A DNA stretch of 64,000 nucleotides from Pyxidicoccus parkwaysis (GCF_017301735.1 NZ_CP071090.1:10034001-10098000), one strand, 5' to 3'; positions 49,650 through 59,036 are shown, numbered from the stretch's first letter. Program-made: numbers and translations. The notes: generated by a model not told the origin, from the letters alone.

Positions 49650-50660
49650 ATGGAGACACGGAAGCTGGGGAGAGCGGGCCCGACGGTTTCGGCGCTCGGG
49701 CTGGGCTGCATGGGCATGTCCGACTTCTACGCGGGCCGGGACGACGCGGAGTCGGAGGCCACGCTGCTGCACGCGCTGGAGCAGGGCATCACCTTCTTCG
49801 ACACCGCGGACGCGTACGGCCCCGGGCGCAACGAGGAACTGGTGGGCCGCGTGCTGAAGCCGCACCGCGCGAAGGTGGTGCTGGCGACGAAGTTCGGCCT
49901 CGTGAGGGACCCGGCGGACCCGCACAAGCGCGGCATCAACGGCAAGCCGGAGTACGCGAGGCAGGCGTGCGAGGCCAGCCTGCGCCGGCTGGGCGTGGAC
50001 GTCATCGACCTCTACTACCTGCACCGGCTCGACCCGAATACGCCGATTGAAGACTCGGTGGGCGCGATGGCGAAGCTGGTGGAAGAGGGCAAGGTGCGCT
50101 TCCTCGGGCTGTCGGAGGTGGACGGGGCCACGCTGCGGCGCGCGCACCGGGTGCACCCCATCACCGCGCTGCAGAGTGAGTACTCGCTGTGGACCCGCGA
50201 GCCGGAGGACGAGGTGCTCCAGGTGTGCCGCGAGCTGGGCATCGGCTTCGTGCCGTACAGCCCGCTGGGGCGCGGGTTCCTCACGGGGCAGTTCAAGCGC
50301 TTCGAGGACCTGGCGCAGGACGACTACCGCCGCAACTCGCCGCGCTTCCAGGGGGAGAACTTCACGCGCAACCTGGAGCTGGTGGCGCACATCGAGCGGC
50401 TGGCGAAGCAGAAGAACTGCACGCCCGCGCAGCTCGCACTGGCGTGGGTGCTGGCGCGGGGCAAGGACATCGTCCCCATTCCTGGCACCAAGCGGCGCAA
50501 GTACCTGGACGAGAACCTGGGCGCGCTGAACGTGAAGCTCACGGAGAAGGACCTCGCGGAAATCGAGGCCATTGCGCCGCCGGGTGTGGCCGCGGGTGAG
50601 CGCTACCCGGCGAACATGCAGGCCACGCTGCCGAAGTCGGCGCCGCGCCCCACGCGCTGA
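49650..50660 (+). CDS. Aldo/keto reductase
   Basis: A 336-residue NADPH-dependent aldo/keto reductase of the AKR13/YakC-like type. Catalytic residues: Asp in [11 protein letters not shown], Tyr54 in the same motif, Lys in LATKFGL, His in YYLHRLDP. The NADPH pocket shows [12 protein letters not shown] and [14 protein letters not shown]. It would reduce aldehydes or ketones, probably for detoxification. The ATG at 49650 follows AGAGGG by 7 bases. It is divergent from the XRE-cupin regulator and probably its target. Confidence 0.92.
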   Translation: METRKLGRAGPTVSALGLGCMGMSDFYAGRDDAESEATLLHALEQGITFFDTADAYGPGRNEELVGRVLKPHRAKVVLATKFGLVRDPADPHKRGINGKPEYARQACEASLRRLGVDVIDLYYLHRLDPNTPIEDSVGAMAKLVEEGKVRFLGLSEVDGATLRRAHRVHPITALQSEYSLWTREPEDEVLQVCRELGIGFVPYSPLGRGFLTGQFKRFEDLAQDDYRRNSPRFQGENFTRNLELVAHIERLAKQKNCTPAQLALAWVLARGKDIVPIPGTKRRKYLDENLGALNVKLTEKDLAEIEAIAPPGVAAGERYPANMQATLPKSAPRPTR

Positions 50661-50706
50661 GATGGGCGCGGGCCGCGGCACCGCGTTGCTCATCGCCCGC
50701 TGAAGC

Positions 50707-51495
50707 TCAGGCGCGAGGGCGCGGCAACTGCGCATGAGGCAGCCACGCACCGCTGGCACCCAGGCAGTAGCGGCAGGTCGCCAGCGGCGTGTCCCGCTCC
50801 AGGTACGTGAGCATCCGCTCCAGCAGGTCCGGCGCATCCAGCGGGACACCATCCACCTCGGCGAGCGCGGGCATCTCCGGGTGCTTCGCGCCGAGCACCG
50901 TGGCCACGTGCGGCGGACGCGTGCAGACGTAGAAGTGGCCCGCGTGTATCAGGTGGCAGCGGACCTTGAGCCAGCACCGCGCGTACACGTCGCGCACGGC
51001 GGAGTCCTCCGTGTGCGGCGTGTCCGGCGTGAGCTGCTGGAAGGTGTCCACGCGCTTCACGGTGAGGTACACGCCGTGCTGCTCACAGCGCTCGGTGATG
51101 CGCTGGATGGAGCGCTCCGGGAGCGGCGCGGAGGAGTAGACGGACAGCGTCATCCGGTCCAACCGCTCGTAGACGGCATCCGGCGCGCTCTGGGCGAGGA
51201 AGCCGTTGGTGGTGACGGACACCTGCTCGGAGATGCCGGACGCGCGCACGGTGTCCAGCACGGCGGGCAGGTCGGGGTGGAGGAAGGGCTCGCCGCCGGT
51301 GAGCTTGAAGACGTTGGGCCGCAGCACGCGGGCCAACCGTCGCAAATCCTCTCCGAGCGCGGACGGAACCACGGCCCACGTGGGCAGGTGCGGAGAGAGC
51401 GGGCAGCACTGCACGCAGCGCAGGTTGCAGTGCGTGGTGACGTGCGACTCCAGGGACCAGGTGAGGATGCGGTCGTCGTGGAGCTCGTATCGCAC
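50707..51495 (-). CDS. Radical SAM protein
   Basis: A 262-residue radical SAM enzyme. The 4Fe-4S motif is THCNLRCVQCC (C23, C27, C30), with a GGEP-type motif in FKLTGGEPFLHPDL and a VTTNGFL strand. A C-terminal CRYCLGASG gives a second Cys pair, possibly for an auxiliary cluster, though it is shorter than a full SPASM domain. It produces a 5'-deoxyadenosyl radical; the substrate is unknown. The start is probably GTG 51495, with a -10-like TATAGT 7 bases upstream (leaderless), or ATG 51528. It is divergent from an asparagine-synthetase-like gene and may belong to that biosynthetic locus. Confidence 0.85.
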   Translation of the reverse strand: MRYELHDDRILTWSLESHVTTHCNLRCVQCCPLSPHLPTWAVVPSALGEDLRRLARVLRPNVFKLTGGEPFLHPDLPAVLDTVRASGISEQVSVTTNGFLAQSAPDAVYERLDRMTLSVYSSAPLPERSIQRITERCEQHGVYLTVKRVDTFQQLTPDTPHTEDSAVRDVYARCWLKVRCHLIHAGHFYVCTRPPHVATVLGAKHPEMPALAEVDGVPLDAPDLLERMLTYLERDTPLATCRYCLGASGAWLPHAQLPRPRA

Positions 51496-51502
51496 GCGCG
51501 GG

Positions 51503-51510
51503 ACTATAGC
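51503..51510. promoter_or_regulatory. Overlapping divergent -10-like elements
   Basis: ACTATAGC. On the minus strand it reads TATAGT 7 bases before the radical SAM GTG, suiting a leaderless transcript. On the plus strand it reads TATAGC about 40 bases before the GTG at 51550. No clear -35 element on either side. Confidence 0.3.
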
Positions 51511-51549
51511 GGGGTTGCCCGAGGCCATTGCGCTTGTCACAGTCACCGG

Positions 51550-52827
51550 GTGTCTCATCCGCCCGCCGGCCCGCTCGCCACCCTACCCTCCTACCTGCGA
51601 CACGACGACGCTCGCTCCGAGTCCGTGTGGCAGCTCGACCCCGAGGAACTGGCTTCCAGGGAGGTGAGTGCATTTCTGCGGCACGAGCTGCGCCCGTGGA
51701 AGAGCCTGTTCCTCCATGTGGGGCGAGCGCTCGTGGAGCTGCCTCGAGTCCAGCGCCCGGAGGCGGCACTCTACCCGCCCATCGAGGAGGACCGGCTCGC
51801 GGAGCAGCTCCTGTCCGCGCTCTCCGAAGGCGTGGCCCGACACGTGTCAGCGGGTACGCTCGATGTGAGCCTGAGCGGCGGGGTGGACAGCGCGACGCTG
51901 TGTGCCCTGGCCGCGCGCCATGCCCCGGGACGCGTGCGAGCGTGGACCATGGACGTCCACTTCGCGGACGCGGAGGAGCGCACCCACGCGAGGACGGTGG
52001 CGCGCACGGCGGGCGTGGAGTTGGTGGACGTGCCCATCCCGGACGCCGTGCTCCCGGACCTCTTCGAGCGCGCCGTGCTCGAAAACGAGACGCCGTTCAT
52101 CAACGCCCGCGCCATCGCAAGCTTTGCCTTCTACGCGGAGGCGCGGAAGCATGGCGCCTCGGTGATGCTGAGCGGCGCGGGTGCGGACGAGGTGCTCCAG
52201 GGCACACCAGAAGCCCGCGCCTCCGCCAGGACACGAGTGAACGAGGACCGGCGGCTGGCCGAGCAGGTGCTGCGCCCCCAACCGGAGGCAGAGCAGCGGC
52301 CTCCGTGGGAGCTGGACGCGCGGAGGTCCTCCGAGGAGGTTCGCTACGTGGCCTGGGTGCTCCACGAATTGGTGCTGCCCCCCGAGCTCCGAGGTGCGCG
52401 AGCCCACGGCCTCACCGTGCGCACGCCGTACCTGGACTCCGACTTCACGGAGGTCGCACTGGCGCTGCCCGCCTCCGTCCTCGTGCACGAGGGCGTGGGC
52501 AAGTGGCTCTTCCGTCATGCAGTGCGAGGGCTCGTCCCCGACGAAGTCCGCCTCGCGCGCAAGACGCCGCGCTACGCGCACACCGCCCTCTCCAGCCCCG
52601 TGCGCGAACGCTGGCTGGAGCTGTACCGCGCATGGCTCACGCCCTCGCGTCTGGAGCCCCTCGAGGTCATCGACCCCGTCGCGGTGCTCGCGCTGATGGA
52701 CTGCTACACGCGTCTGCCGGCCGACGCTCCGGAGGCGGGAGGAATGGACCGGCTGTTGATGCGGCTCGTGTCCCTCGCCATGCTCCAGGAGCACTGCACC
52801 TCCCGCACCCCATGTCTCGAATCCTGA
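51550..52827 (+). CDS. Asparagine-synthetase-like ATP pyrophosphatase, no glutaminase domain
   Basis: About 425 residues resembling the synthetase half of AsnB and the cyclases of lasso-peptide and beta-lactam pathways. The PP-loop is LSLSGGVDSATLCA (S109 onward). AWTMDVHFAD, VMLSGAGADEVLQG and the C-terminal TPYLDSDFTEVALALP with FRHAVRGLVPDEV match the family. There is no N-terminal Cys-type glutaminase, so it probably activates a carboxylate as acyl-AMP for amide or ring formation using another amine. The GTG at 51550 is a best guess; a GTG at 51625 is possible. It overlaps the glycosyltransferase gene by 16 bp. Confidence 0.82.
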   Translation: MSHPPAGPLATLPSYLRHDDARSESVWQLDPEELASREVSAFLRHELRPWKSLFLHVGRALVELPRVQRPEAALYPPIEEDRLAEQLLSALSEGVARHVSAGTLDVSLSGGVDSATLCALAARHAPGRVRAWTMDVHFADAEERTHARTVARTAGVELVDVPIPDAVLPDLFERAVLENETPFINARAIASFAFYAEARKHGASVMLSGAGADEVLQGTPEARASARTRVNEDRRLAEQVLRPQPEAEQRPPWELDARRSSEEVRYVAWVLHELVLPPELRGARAHGLTVRTPYLDSDFTEVALALPASVLVHEGVGKWLFRHAVRGLVPDEVRLARKTPRYAHTALSSPVRERWLELYRAWLTPSRLEPLEVIDPVAVLALMDCYTRLPADAPEAGGMDRLLMRLVSLAMLQEHCTSRTPCLES

Positions 52828-54005
52828 TTGCGACGTCGCCCGAGAAGGGCCATCTCAACCCGATGATTGGCGTGGCGCAGTGGCTGCGCCGGCTGGGGCA
52901 CACCGTGGGCTGGCTGTGCATCCCCGAGCCCGCGCCCCAGCTCGCGAAGCTCGGCGTCGAAGTGCTCCACCTGCCCCATCCCGAGACTCCGCCCCCCGCA
53001 ATCGAGACGGGCGGTGAGGCGCTGGCGCGGCTCGTGCTCGACGAGGTGGCGCTGGGGAAGTGGATTCGTGGCCTGCTCATCGACGCGGTGCCCGCGCTGC
53101 TGGAGCCCGTGCGCGAAGTCATCCGTCGCTTCCGGCCGGACATCCTCGCGCTGGATGGAATGCAGTATGCGGCCGTGCTCGCGGCGCATGACCTGGGCAT
53201 TCCGTGGGCCGGCGTGTCCTCCGCGCTGTCGCTGCTGGAGCCGCCCATGGACTACAGCCTGAAGCGCAACGTGCGCGCGCTGGCTCCGGAGCGGCAGGCG
53301 CTCTTCCAGGGCCACGGCTTCGACGCGCGCTTCCGCAACTGCGAGTGCCTGTCCCCGCGCCTCAACATCATCTTCGCCACCGAGGCGTTCCTGGGGCCGG
53401 ACGCGGGGCTGCCGCCGGCCACGCACCTCGTGGGCCCGTCGAAGCCACTCACCGAGCGTGGTGACGAAGTGGACTTCCCCTGGGAGCGCCTGGGCACGAA
53501 GCCCGTGGTGTACGCGTCGTTCGGCAGTCAGATTTCGTGGCAGCCCGAGCTGTTCCGCACCATCGCGGAGGCGGCCGCCCCGCTCGGCGTCACGCTGGTG
53601 CTGAGCGCGGGCGAGCTGGCCGACACGGAGCTCTCCCGCGCGCTGCCCGGGGACGTGGTGGCGGTGCCGTACGTGCCGCAGCGGCAGCTCCTGGAGCGGA
53701 CGTCCGCGTTCATCTCGCACGGCGGAGCCAACTCGGTGATGGAGGCGATGACGGCCGGAGTGCCGATGTTGTTGTTGCCCGTGTGCAACGACCAGCCCAT
53801 CCAGGCGCACTTCCTCACGAAGTCCGGCGCGGGGCTGGCGCTGGAGCCACGCACGCTGACGGTGGACGCGTGCCGTGCCGCGCTCGGGCAGCTGCTCGAA
53901 CCGGGCACGCGGCTGCGCCAGAAGGTGGCCGACATCCGTGCCTCCTACCAGGCTCGCGACGGAGCGAAAGAAGCCGCCGAGCGAATCGCCGGGCTCGCGG
54001 CATGA
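52812..54005 (+). CDS. GT1-family (MGT/UGT-like) glycosyltransferase
   Basis: A 397-residue GT-B glycosyltransferase of the macrolide/UGT type, moving a sugar from an NDP-sugar to a small lipophilic acceptor. Evidence: the N-terminal MSRILIATSPEKGHLNPMIG (with the GHxxP signature), FSGS-like VYASFGSQISW, and the donor-binding motif FISHGGANSVMEAMTAGVPM followed by LPVCNDQPIQA. It overlaps the asparagine-synthetase-like gene by 16 bp and the next gene by 4 bp (ATGA), so one transcript is expected. The acceptor could be the product of the two upstream enzymes. Confidence 0.9.
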   Translation: MSRILIATSPEKGHLNPMIGVAQWLRRLGHTVGWLCIPEPAPQLAKLGVEVLHLPHPETPPPAIETGGEALARLVLDEVALGKWIRGLLIDAVPALLEPVREVIRRFRPDILALDGMQYAAVLAAHDLGIPWAGVSSALSLLEPPMDYSLKRNVRALAPERQALFQGHGFDARFRNCECLSPRLNIIFATEAFLGPDAGLPPATHLVGPSKPLTERGDEVDFPWERLGTKPVVYASFGSQISWQPELFRTIAEAAAPLGVTLVLSAGELADTELSRALPGDVVAVPYVPQRQLLERTSAFISHGGANSVMEAMTAGVPMLLLPVCNDQPIQAHFLTKSGAGLALEPRTLTVDACRAALGQLLEPGTRLRQKVADIRASYQARDGAKEAAERIAGLAA

Positions 54006-54937
54006 GCCACGCCACGTCAGGCTGGAGTGCCCGCCGCTACGTGCCCGAGGGCGTGTCGTCGCTGGAGGTCTGGAACCATCCGGTGCTCGGGCGAGAGCTG
54101 TGGGAGTTGCTCGGCACGGAGCGCGTGGAGAGAGACAGGCGCGCGGGAGTCCCCGAGTCGATGCTCGCGTTCCACCTGCTGCCCGTGCTCGCCGGAGCGC
54201 TGGCGGACCTGGTGACCGAGCACGACGCGGATGCGGTGTGGATTTGCGGCGGGCTGACGTGTCTCGAAGGCTTCACGGAGCTGGTGGAGGAGGCCACGGC
54301 GGGGCTGCCCTTCCCCGTGTACGTCGCGGAGGACCCGCGGTACGCGCCCGTGCATGCAGGCCTGAGATTGCTGGAACCGCTGCGTCCTCGGCGCCCCGTG
54401 GCGCTCGACGTGGGACAGACCAGCATCAAGTGCGCGAGCCCTGGAGCACAGCGCATCTTCGAGCGTGACACCGGCGTAGTGCCGTTCCTCCACATCGGCA
54501 CGCCGCGCCCGGAAGACGGCCGCCACGTGCGCGCGGCAGTGCGCTTCATCGGAGACGCACTGCGCGCGTTCGTGGAGCAGGGCGAAGCAGTGCCTGCGAA
54601 CACTCGGAGCGACGCGGCGATACCGAGCAACACCCCGTCAACATCCGCACAAACCGGTGCAGGTACTCCCGGCGCACTCTGCCTCGCGCTCCCATGTCCG
54701 CTCGACGCGGCGCTCGTACCCGGAGGCTGCACATACGGCTGGGAAGGCCACGCGCCGCTCGTCACGGACATACTCCGCGCCGCCGGGCTCTCCGGGGGCG
54801 GCGCCGTGCTGGTGCTCAACGACGCGGAGCTGGCCGCCGAAGCCGCGCGAGGCGACCCGCGCCTCGAAGACAGCCGGCGCGTGCTGTGCCTTACGCTCGG
54901 CTTCGGCCCGGGCGGCGCGCTGCTCATGCGAGGTTAG
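54002..54937 (+). CDS. ROK/hexokinase-fold-like protein
   Basis: A 311-residue protein with actin/hexokinase-fold signatures. The phosphate-1 motif is VALDVGQTSIKC, a phosphate-2-like motif appears as VLCLTLGFGPGGALL at the C terminus, and an acidic residue lies in VLVLNDAELAAEA, where ROK kinases have ND. The N-terminal 130 residues are unusual for ROK proteins (VWNHPVLGRELWELLG, DAVWICGGLTCLEGF). A Ser/Thr/Ala-rich insertion lies at about 200-222. It is translationally coupled to the glycosyltransferase, so sugar phosphorylation for that enzyme is a sensible guess. Its stop overlaps the convergent PNPOx gene by 4 bp. Confidence 0.72.
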   Translation: MSHATSGWSARRYVPEGVSSLEVWNHPVLGRELWELLGTERVERDRRAGVPESMLAFHLLPVLAGALADLVTEHDADAVWICGGLTCLEGFTELVEEATAGLPFPVYVAEDPRYAPVHAGLRLLEPLRPRRPVALDVGQTSIKCASPGAQRIFERDTGVVPFLHIGTPRPEDGRHVRAAVRFIGDALRAFVEQGEAVPANTRSDAAIPSNTPSTSAQTGAGTPGALCLALPCPLDAALVPGGCTYGWEGHAPLVTDILRAAGLSGGGAVLVLNDAELAAEAARGDPRLEDSRRVLCLTLGFGPGGALLMRG

Positions 54938-55470
54938 TGCAGGTCCAGCTCCTTCTTCGGACTCGGTTCAGGACGCTGCTTCGTCACCAGCGCCTTCGCG
55001 GTGCTGAACAGCACCTGGAGCTTGCCGCCCGCGGGGTGGACGTACTCAGCGTGCTCGGGGATGAAGCGCAGCAGCGCGATGTCACCCTCATCCGGCCCCT
55101 TGGGGAACCACGGCTTCCAATCGGCCTCCCACAACTCGTGGATGACTTGGCGGTCCCGGACGATTTCCACCGTGCCCGAGACGGAGAGGTACGTGGAGGC
55201 GTTCTCAGTCGAATGGAAGGCGAGCGAGCAGTGCGGGTCCGCCTCCAAATCCTGCACCTTCTGCGTGTCCACCCAGGTGGCGAACCAGATTTCGGAGCCG
55301 GACTTGCGCTTCTTCGACAGGGCCATGGGCCGCGTGTGGAAGTGCCCATCGGTGCCGCGCGTGGTGAGGAGCGCCACGTCGTAGTCCTTGAGCAGGGACT
55401 CGAACTCCTGACGGTCCCCGGGAGCGACACCCTGCGCCGACTTCGTCACGTTCTCACGCGTCTGTTCCAT
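54934..55470 (-). CDS. Pyridoxamine-5'-phosphate-oxidase-fold protein (general stress protein 26 type)
   Basis: A 178-residue split-barrel flavin-binding protein. Family features: DVALLTTRGTDGHFHTRPMA, IWFATWVDTQKVQDLEADPH, VSLA-like CSLAFHSTEN, then YLSVSGTVEIVRD and FPKGPDEGDIALLRFIPEHA. It probably binds FMN or F420 and works in stress or redox metabolism. The ATG at 55470 follows GAGAGGTG. It converges with the sugar-kinase-fold gene with a 4-bp overlap. The last 20 residues are charged and probably disordered. Confidence 0.88.
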   Translation of the reverse strand: MEQTRENVTKSAQGVAPGDRQEFESLLKDYDVALLTTRGTDGHFHTRPMALSKKRKSGSEIWFATWVDTQKVQDLEADPHCSLAFHSTENASTYLSVSGTVEIVRDRQVIHELWEADWKPWFPKGPDEGDIALLRFIPEHAEYVHPAGGKLQVLFSTAKALVTKQRPEPSPKKELDLH

Positions 55471-55635
55471 GGGCTCACCTCTCGTTCGGATTCGGAAATG
55501 CGTTTCGCGGAATCGGGACGGACCCAGGACAAGCTAGGAATGCCCTCGCGAGGTGTGAGCCACAGAGCAGGAGGCACGGGCACCGCCCGTCAGGCCGGTT
55601 GGTGTCCGGCCCGTGTCTTGCTCACAATCGGGCGC

Positions 55636-57066
55636 ATGAGACTGCTCCCCGGCATCATCGTCCTCGTCAGCCTCGCCTGCACCGCGCCCCAGACGCCCGC
55701 CACGACCGCGGCCGCCACGGCCCCGCAAGCCGAGCCCCGCTATGTCGTGGGCCTGCTCCCACTCCAGGTCACCTCACCCGAAGCCGCTCCCTATGCCCCG
55801 CTCCAGGAGCAGCGCATCCAGACCGCGCTCCAGGAGCTCGCCGCGAACACGCCGATGACCGTGGTGTTCCCCCTCAACACGAGACCGCTCACCAGCATGG
55901 AGGAAGCGCGCACGCGCGCCGCCGCGGCGAAGGTGAACACCCTCGTCTGGGGAACGGTGTCAGCCGAGGGCGAGAAGGTCATCGTGAAGTTGAGCAGCTA
56001 CGAGTCGACGGTGGACGCCAACTCCAGCTTCTGGGCCATGGAGTACAGCACCCTGGACCCGAAGGCCGACGAGCAGTTCGAGCTGGATGCGCTGCGAATC
56101 GCCCAGGCCATCATGCAGGACTCGCTGCTTCCGATGATGATGCGCGACCAGCCATCGAACGTGCGCGTGATGTTGGAGGCGCTGGTGTCGAAGGCCCCGC
56201 ATGACTGGGTGGACTGGAACCAGGACATCATCCGGCGTCGCTGGGGCATGCTGGGGCGTCTGCTGCGAGACGGAGCGCTGACGGAGAAGGGCTACCGGGG
56301 CGCGCTCGCGGACGTGGCGGCCTGGAGAGCGAACCACGAGGCGACGCCGAGCACGAATGTGAAGGAGGCCTTCTACAGCGTGGGCCTCGCGAGAGGCTTC
56401 CTGCTGCAGGGGAAGCCTCAAGCGGCAGTGGAGACCCTGGAGCCCATCGTGAAGCGCATGCCGGAGGACGTCGAGTCACGCCTCCTGCTCGCCCGGGCGC
56501 ACCTGGCGATGGGAGACACGACGCAGGCACCGGTGCTGCTGCAGCCGCTGGTGGATGAAGGGAAGAACCCGGCGGCCACACGCATGTACGTGGCGGCACT
56601 GGCACCGACGAACAGCGGCAAGGAACAGGTGGACACGGCGCTGAGCCGGCTCACGGAGAAGAACCCGGATGACGTCATGGCCGCGCTGCTGCGCTACCTG
56701 ACCGCACCGGGAGCCGCGCGAGTCGAGGAGCTCAAGGCCTTCACGTCGGCGCACGCATCAGCGGACTGGCCGCTGCCGGTGGCGCGCTATTTCACGGGAG
56801 CGCTGAACGAGCAGGCCCTGTGGGCGGCGACGAAGGACGAGGACTCGCACATGGAGCGCATCCACCGAATCCAGGTGCACTACTACCTCGGCGAGGCAGC
56901 CCTGGCGGGACGGTTGCCGGGGCACGAGGGCCACCCGGACCAGCGGGCCGCGCAGCAGCACTTCGAGGCCGCCATCGCCACGCACGCCTTCCACCATCCG
57001 ACGTATGACCTGGCGGACTTCCAGCTCGAACAGCTCCACCGGGGCCACGTGGCCTCCGGGCGCTGA
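55636..57066 (+). CDS. TPR-like lipoprotein, unknown function
   Basis: A 476-residue exported protein. The signal peptide LLPGIIVLVSLAC ends in a lipobox (C15). Residues 30-160 are a beta/alpha region (RYVVGLLPLQV, VNTLVWGTVSAEGEKVIVKL) reminiscent of a TolB N-terminal or CsgG-like fold. Residues 250-380 are helical with TPR-like pairs (LARGFLLQGKPQAAVETLEP, RLLLARAHLAMGDTTQAPVL). The C-terminal part repeats the pattern. It is probably a scaffold on the inner leaflet of the outer membrane. The ATG at 55636 begins the signal peptide. No enzyme motif. Confidence 0.78.
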   Translation: MRLLPGIIVLVSLACTAPQTPATTAAATAPQAEPRYVVGLLPLQVTSPEAAPYAPLQEQRIQTALQELAANTPMTVVFPLNTRPLTSMEEARTRAAAAKVNTLVWGTVSAEGEKVIVKLSSYESTVDANSSFWAMEYSTLDPKADEQFELDALRIAQAIMQDSLLPMMMRDQPSNVRVMLEALVSKAPHDWVDWNQDIIRRRWGMLGRLLRDGALTEKGYRGALADVAAWRANHEATPSTNVKEAFYSVGLARGFLLQGKPQAAVETLEPIVKRMPEDVESRLLLARAHLAMGDTTQAPVLLQPLVDEGKNPAATRMYVAALAPTNSGKEQVDTALSRLTEKNPDDVMAALLRYLTAPGAARVEELKAFTSAHASADWPLPVARYFTGALNEQALWAATKDEDSHMERIHRIQVHYYLGEAALAGRLPGHEGHPDQRAAQQHFEAAIATHAFHHPTYDLADFQLEQLHRGHVASGR

Positions 57067-57204
57067 GGCCGCCCACCCGAACCACCAGTCCCCTCCCCCG
57101 GATGGCCAGCCGGCCTACCCGAATGGGTAGCTCCGCGTCCTGCCCGGTCCGCCGATGTGGCGCCTTTTCGAGGCCTTTACCTTAACCCTCGAAAGGAACC
57201 CGCC

Positions 57205-58101
57205 ATGTCCACCGACCTCCAGTCCCTCTCCCAGTCCCTCGCCTCCATCGTCGAGCGCGTCGCCCCCAGCATCGTCCGCGTCGAGGCCCGCCGCCGTCGC
57301 GGCGCCTCCGGCATCGTCTGGAGCACCGAGGGCCACATCCTCACCACCAGCCACGCCGTCGAGCACGAAGGCCACATCCAGGTCGGCCTCTCCGACGGCC
57401 GCACCGTCTCCGCCGAGCTCATCGGCAGAGACCCCAGCACCGACCTCGCCCTCCTCAAGGTCGACGCCTCCAACCTCACCCCCATCCCCGCCGCCCCGCT
57501 CGATGACGTGAAGGTCGGCCACCTCGCCGTCACCATCGCCCGCCCCGGCCGCACCGCGCGCGCCACGCTCGGCATGGTCAGCACCCACGGCGAGGGCTGG
57601 CGCACCCACGCCGGCGGCAAGGTCGACCGCTACCTCGAAACCGACGCGGACCTCCCGCCCGGCTTCTCCGGCGGCGCGCTCGTGGACACGCAGGGCCGCA
57701 TCATCGGCCTGCTCACCGCGGCCTTCTCGCGCACCGCCGCCGTCGTCATTCCCAACGACACCCTCACCCGCGTGGCCAGCACCCTCAAGGAGCACGGCGG
57801 CGTGCGCCGGGGCTACCTCGGCGTGGGCGCGTACCCCGTGCGCATTCCCCAGCACCTCGTGGAGCGCGCCGGCACCGAGGCGGGCCTCGTCTTCCTCTCC
57901 GTGGACCCGGACGGCCCCGCGCACAAGGCGGGGATGCTCCTCGGTGATGTGCTGGTGAGCCTCGGCGGCCAGTCGCTGCACCGCGTGGAGGACCTGCTCG
58001 GCTACCTGGGCGACGAGAAGGTGGGTACCACCGTCCAGGCCCGCGTCCTCCGCGCCGGAGAGCTGCGCGAGGTGCCCATCACCATCGGCAAGCGCGCGTG
58101 A
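57205..58101 (+). CDS. Trypsin-like (S1C) PDZ protease, cytoplasmic type
   Basis: A 298-residue HtrA-related protein. The catalytic triad is present: His in LTTSHAVEHE, Asp in PSTDLALLK and Ser in LPPGFSGGAL. A C-terminal PDZ domain follows (about 210-298, GYLGVGAYPVR, GPAHKAGMLLGDVLVSL). It has no signal peptide or membrane segment, unlike DegP, so it would work in the cytoplasm. An oxidation- or stress-linked role is possible. The ATG at 57205 follows GAAAGGAA; an in-frame ATG 16 codons upstream lacks such a site. A second, related protease gene follows 17 bp later. Confidence 0.87.
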   Translation: MSTDLQSLSQSLASIVERVAPSIVRVEARRRRGASGIVWSTEGHILTTSHAVEHEGHIQVGLSDGRTVSAELIGRDPSTDLALLKVDASNLTPIPAAPLDDVKVGHLAVTIARPGRTARATLGMVSTHGEGWRTHAGGKVDRYLETDADLPPGFSGGALVDTQGRIIGLLTAAFSRTAAVVIPNDTLTRVASTLKEHGGVRRGYLGVGAYPVRIPQHLVERAGTEAGLVFLSVDPDGPAHKAGMLLGDVLVSLGGQSLHRVEDLLGYLGDEKVGTTVQARVLRAGELREVPITIGKRA

Positions 58102-58118
58102 AGTGAAAGGACGCAACC

Positions 58119-59036
58119 ATGAAACTCCTGCAACAGTTCTCCGATGACCTGGAGTCCCTCGTGGAGAAGGCCGCGCCCGCCGTGGTGGGCGTGGAGCACT
58201 CGCGAGGCCACGGCACCGGCCTCTTCCTCACGCCCGACGGCTACGTCCTCACCAACCGCCACGTGGTGATGCGCAACCCGCGAGGCCTCACCGTGCAGCT
58301 CTCCAACGGCGAGGAGCTCCGGGGCACGCTCGTGGGAGGAGACGCCCCCACGGACCTCGCCGTGGTCCGCGCCGAGGGCACCGACTTCCCCACCCTGCCC
58401 CTCGCGGACCCGCAGTCCGTCCGCGTGGGCCAATTGGTCATGGCCATCGGCAACCCGTTCCGGCTGGAGCAGTCGGTGTCCATGGGCGTGGTGAGCGCCA
58501 TCAACCGCAGCCTCACGCTGCCCAACGGCGTGGTGCTGGAGGGCATGCTCCAGACGGACGCCGCCATCAACCCGGGCAACTCGGGTGGGCCGCTCATCAA
58601 CGCGCGCGGCCAGGTGGTGGGGCTCAACACGCTGGTGCTGCCGTACGCGCAGGGCATCGGCTTCGCGGTGGGCGCGGCGACGGCGGCATGGGTGGCGAGC
58701 CTGCTCATCCAGCGCGGCAAGGTGGAGCGGCGCTTCCTCGGCATCGCGGCCACGGCGGTGAACCTGGACCCGAGGCTCGCGCAGGACACGGGCCAGCCGC
58801 GCGCGGTGAAGGTGCTCAAGGTGCAGGACGGCACGCCCGCGTACGACGCGGGGCTCCAGCCGGATGATTTGCTCCTGGCCATCAACCGCAGGACGGTGTC
58901 GAGCGTGGACGACCTCCAGCGCCTCATGGCCCTGGCCACGGACGAGGAGGTGACGCTGGACATCCTGCGCAAGGGAGGCGGGCGCAAGAAGGTCTCCGCG
59001 CGCACCCGCCCGCGCGCCGAGCCCGTGGCCGCTTGA
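58119..59036 (+). CDS. HtrA/DegP-like (S1C) PDZ protease without signal peptide
   Basis: A 305-residue protease closer to DegP/DegS than its upstream neighbour: His in VLTNRHVV, Asp in APTDLAVVR, the AIGNPF and GVVSAINRS motifs, and Ser in INPGNSGGPLIN. A PDZ domain follows (about 205-290, FLGIAATAVN, GTPAYDAGLQPDDLLLAIN), with a basic tail. No signal peptide. Tandem arrangement with the gene 17 bp upstream suggests paired function, for example hetero-oligomers. The start at 58119 follows AAAGGACG. Confidence 0.9.
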   Translation: MKLLQQFSDDLESLVEKAAPAVVGVEHSRGHGTGLFLTPDGYVLTNRHVVMRNPRGLTVQLSNGEELRGTLVGGDAPTDLAVVRAEGTDFPTLPLADPQSVRVGQLVMAIGNPFRLEQSVSMGVVSAINRSLTLPNGVVLEGMLQTDAAINPGNSGGPLINARGQVVGLNTLVLPYAQGIGFAVGAATAAWVASLLIQRGKVERRFLGIAATAVNLDPRLAQDTGQPRAVKVLKVQDGTPAYDAGLQPDDLLLAINRRTVSSVDDLQRLMALATDEEVTLDILRKGGGRKKVSARTRPRAEPVAA

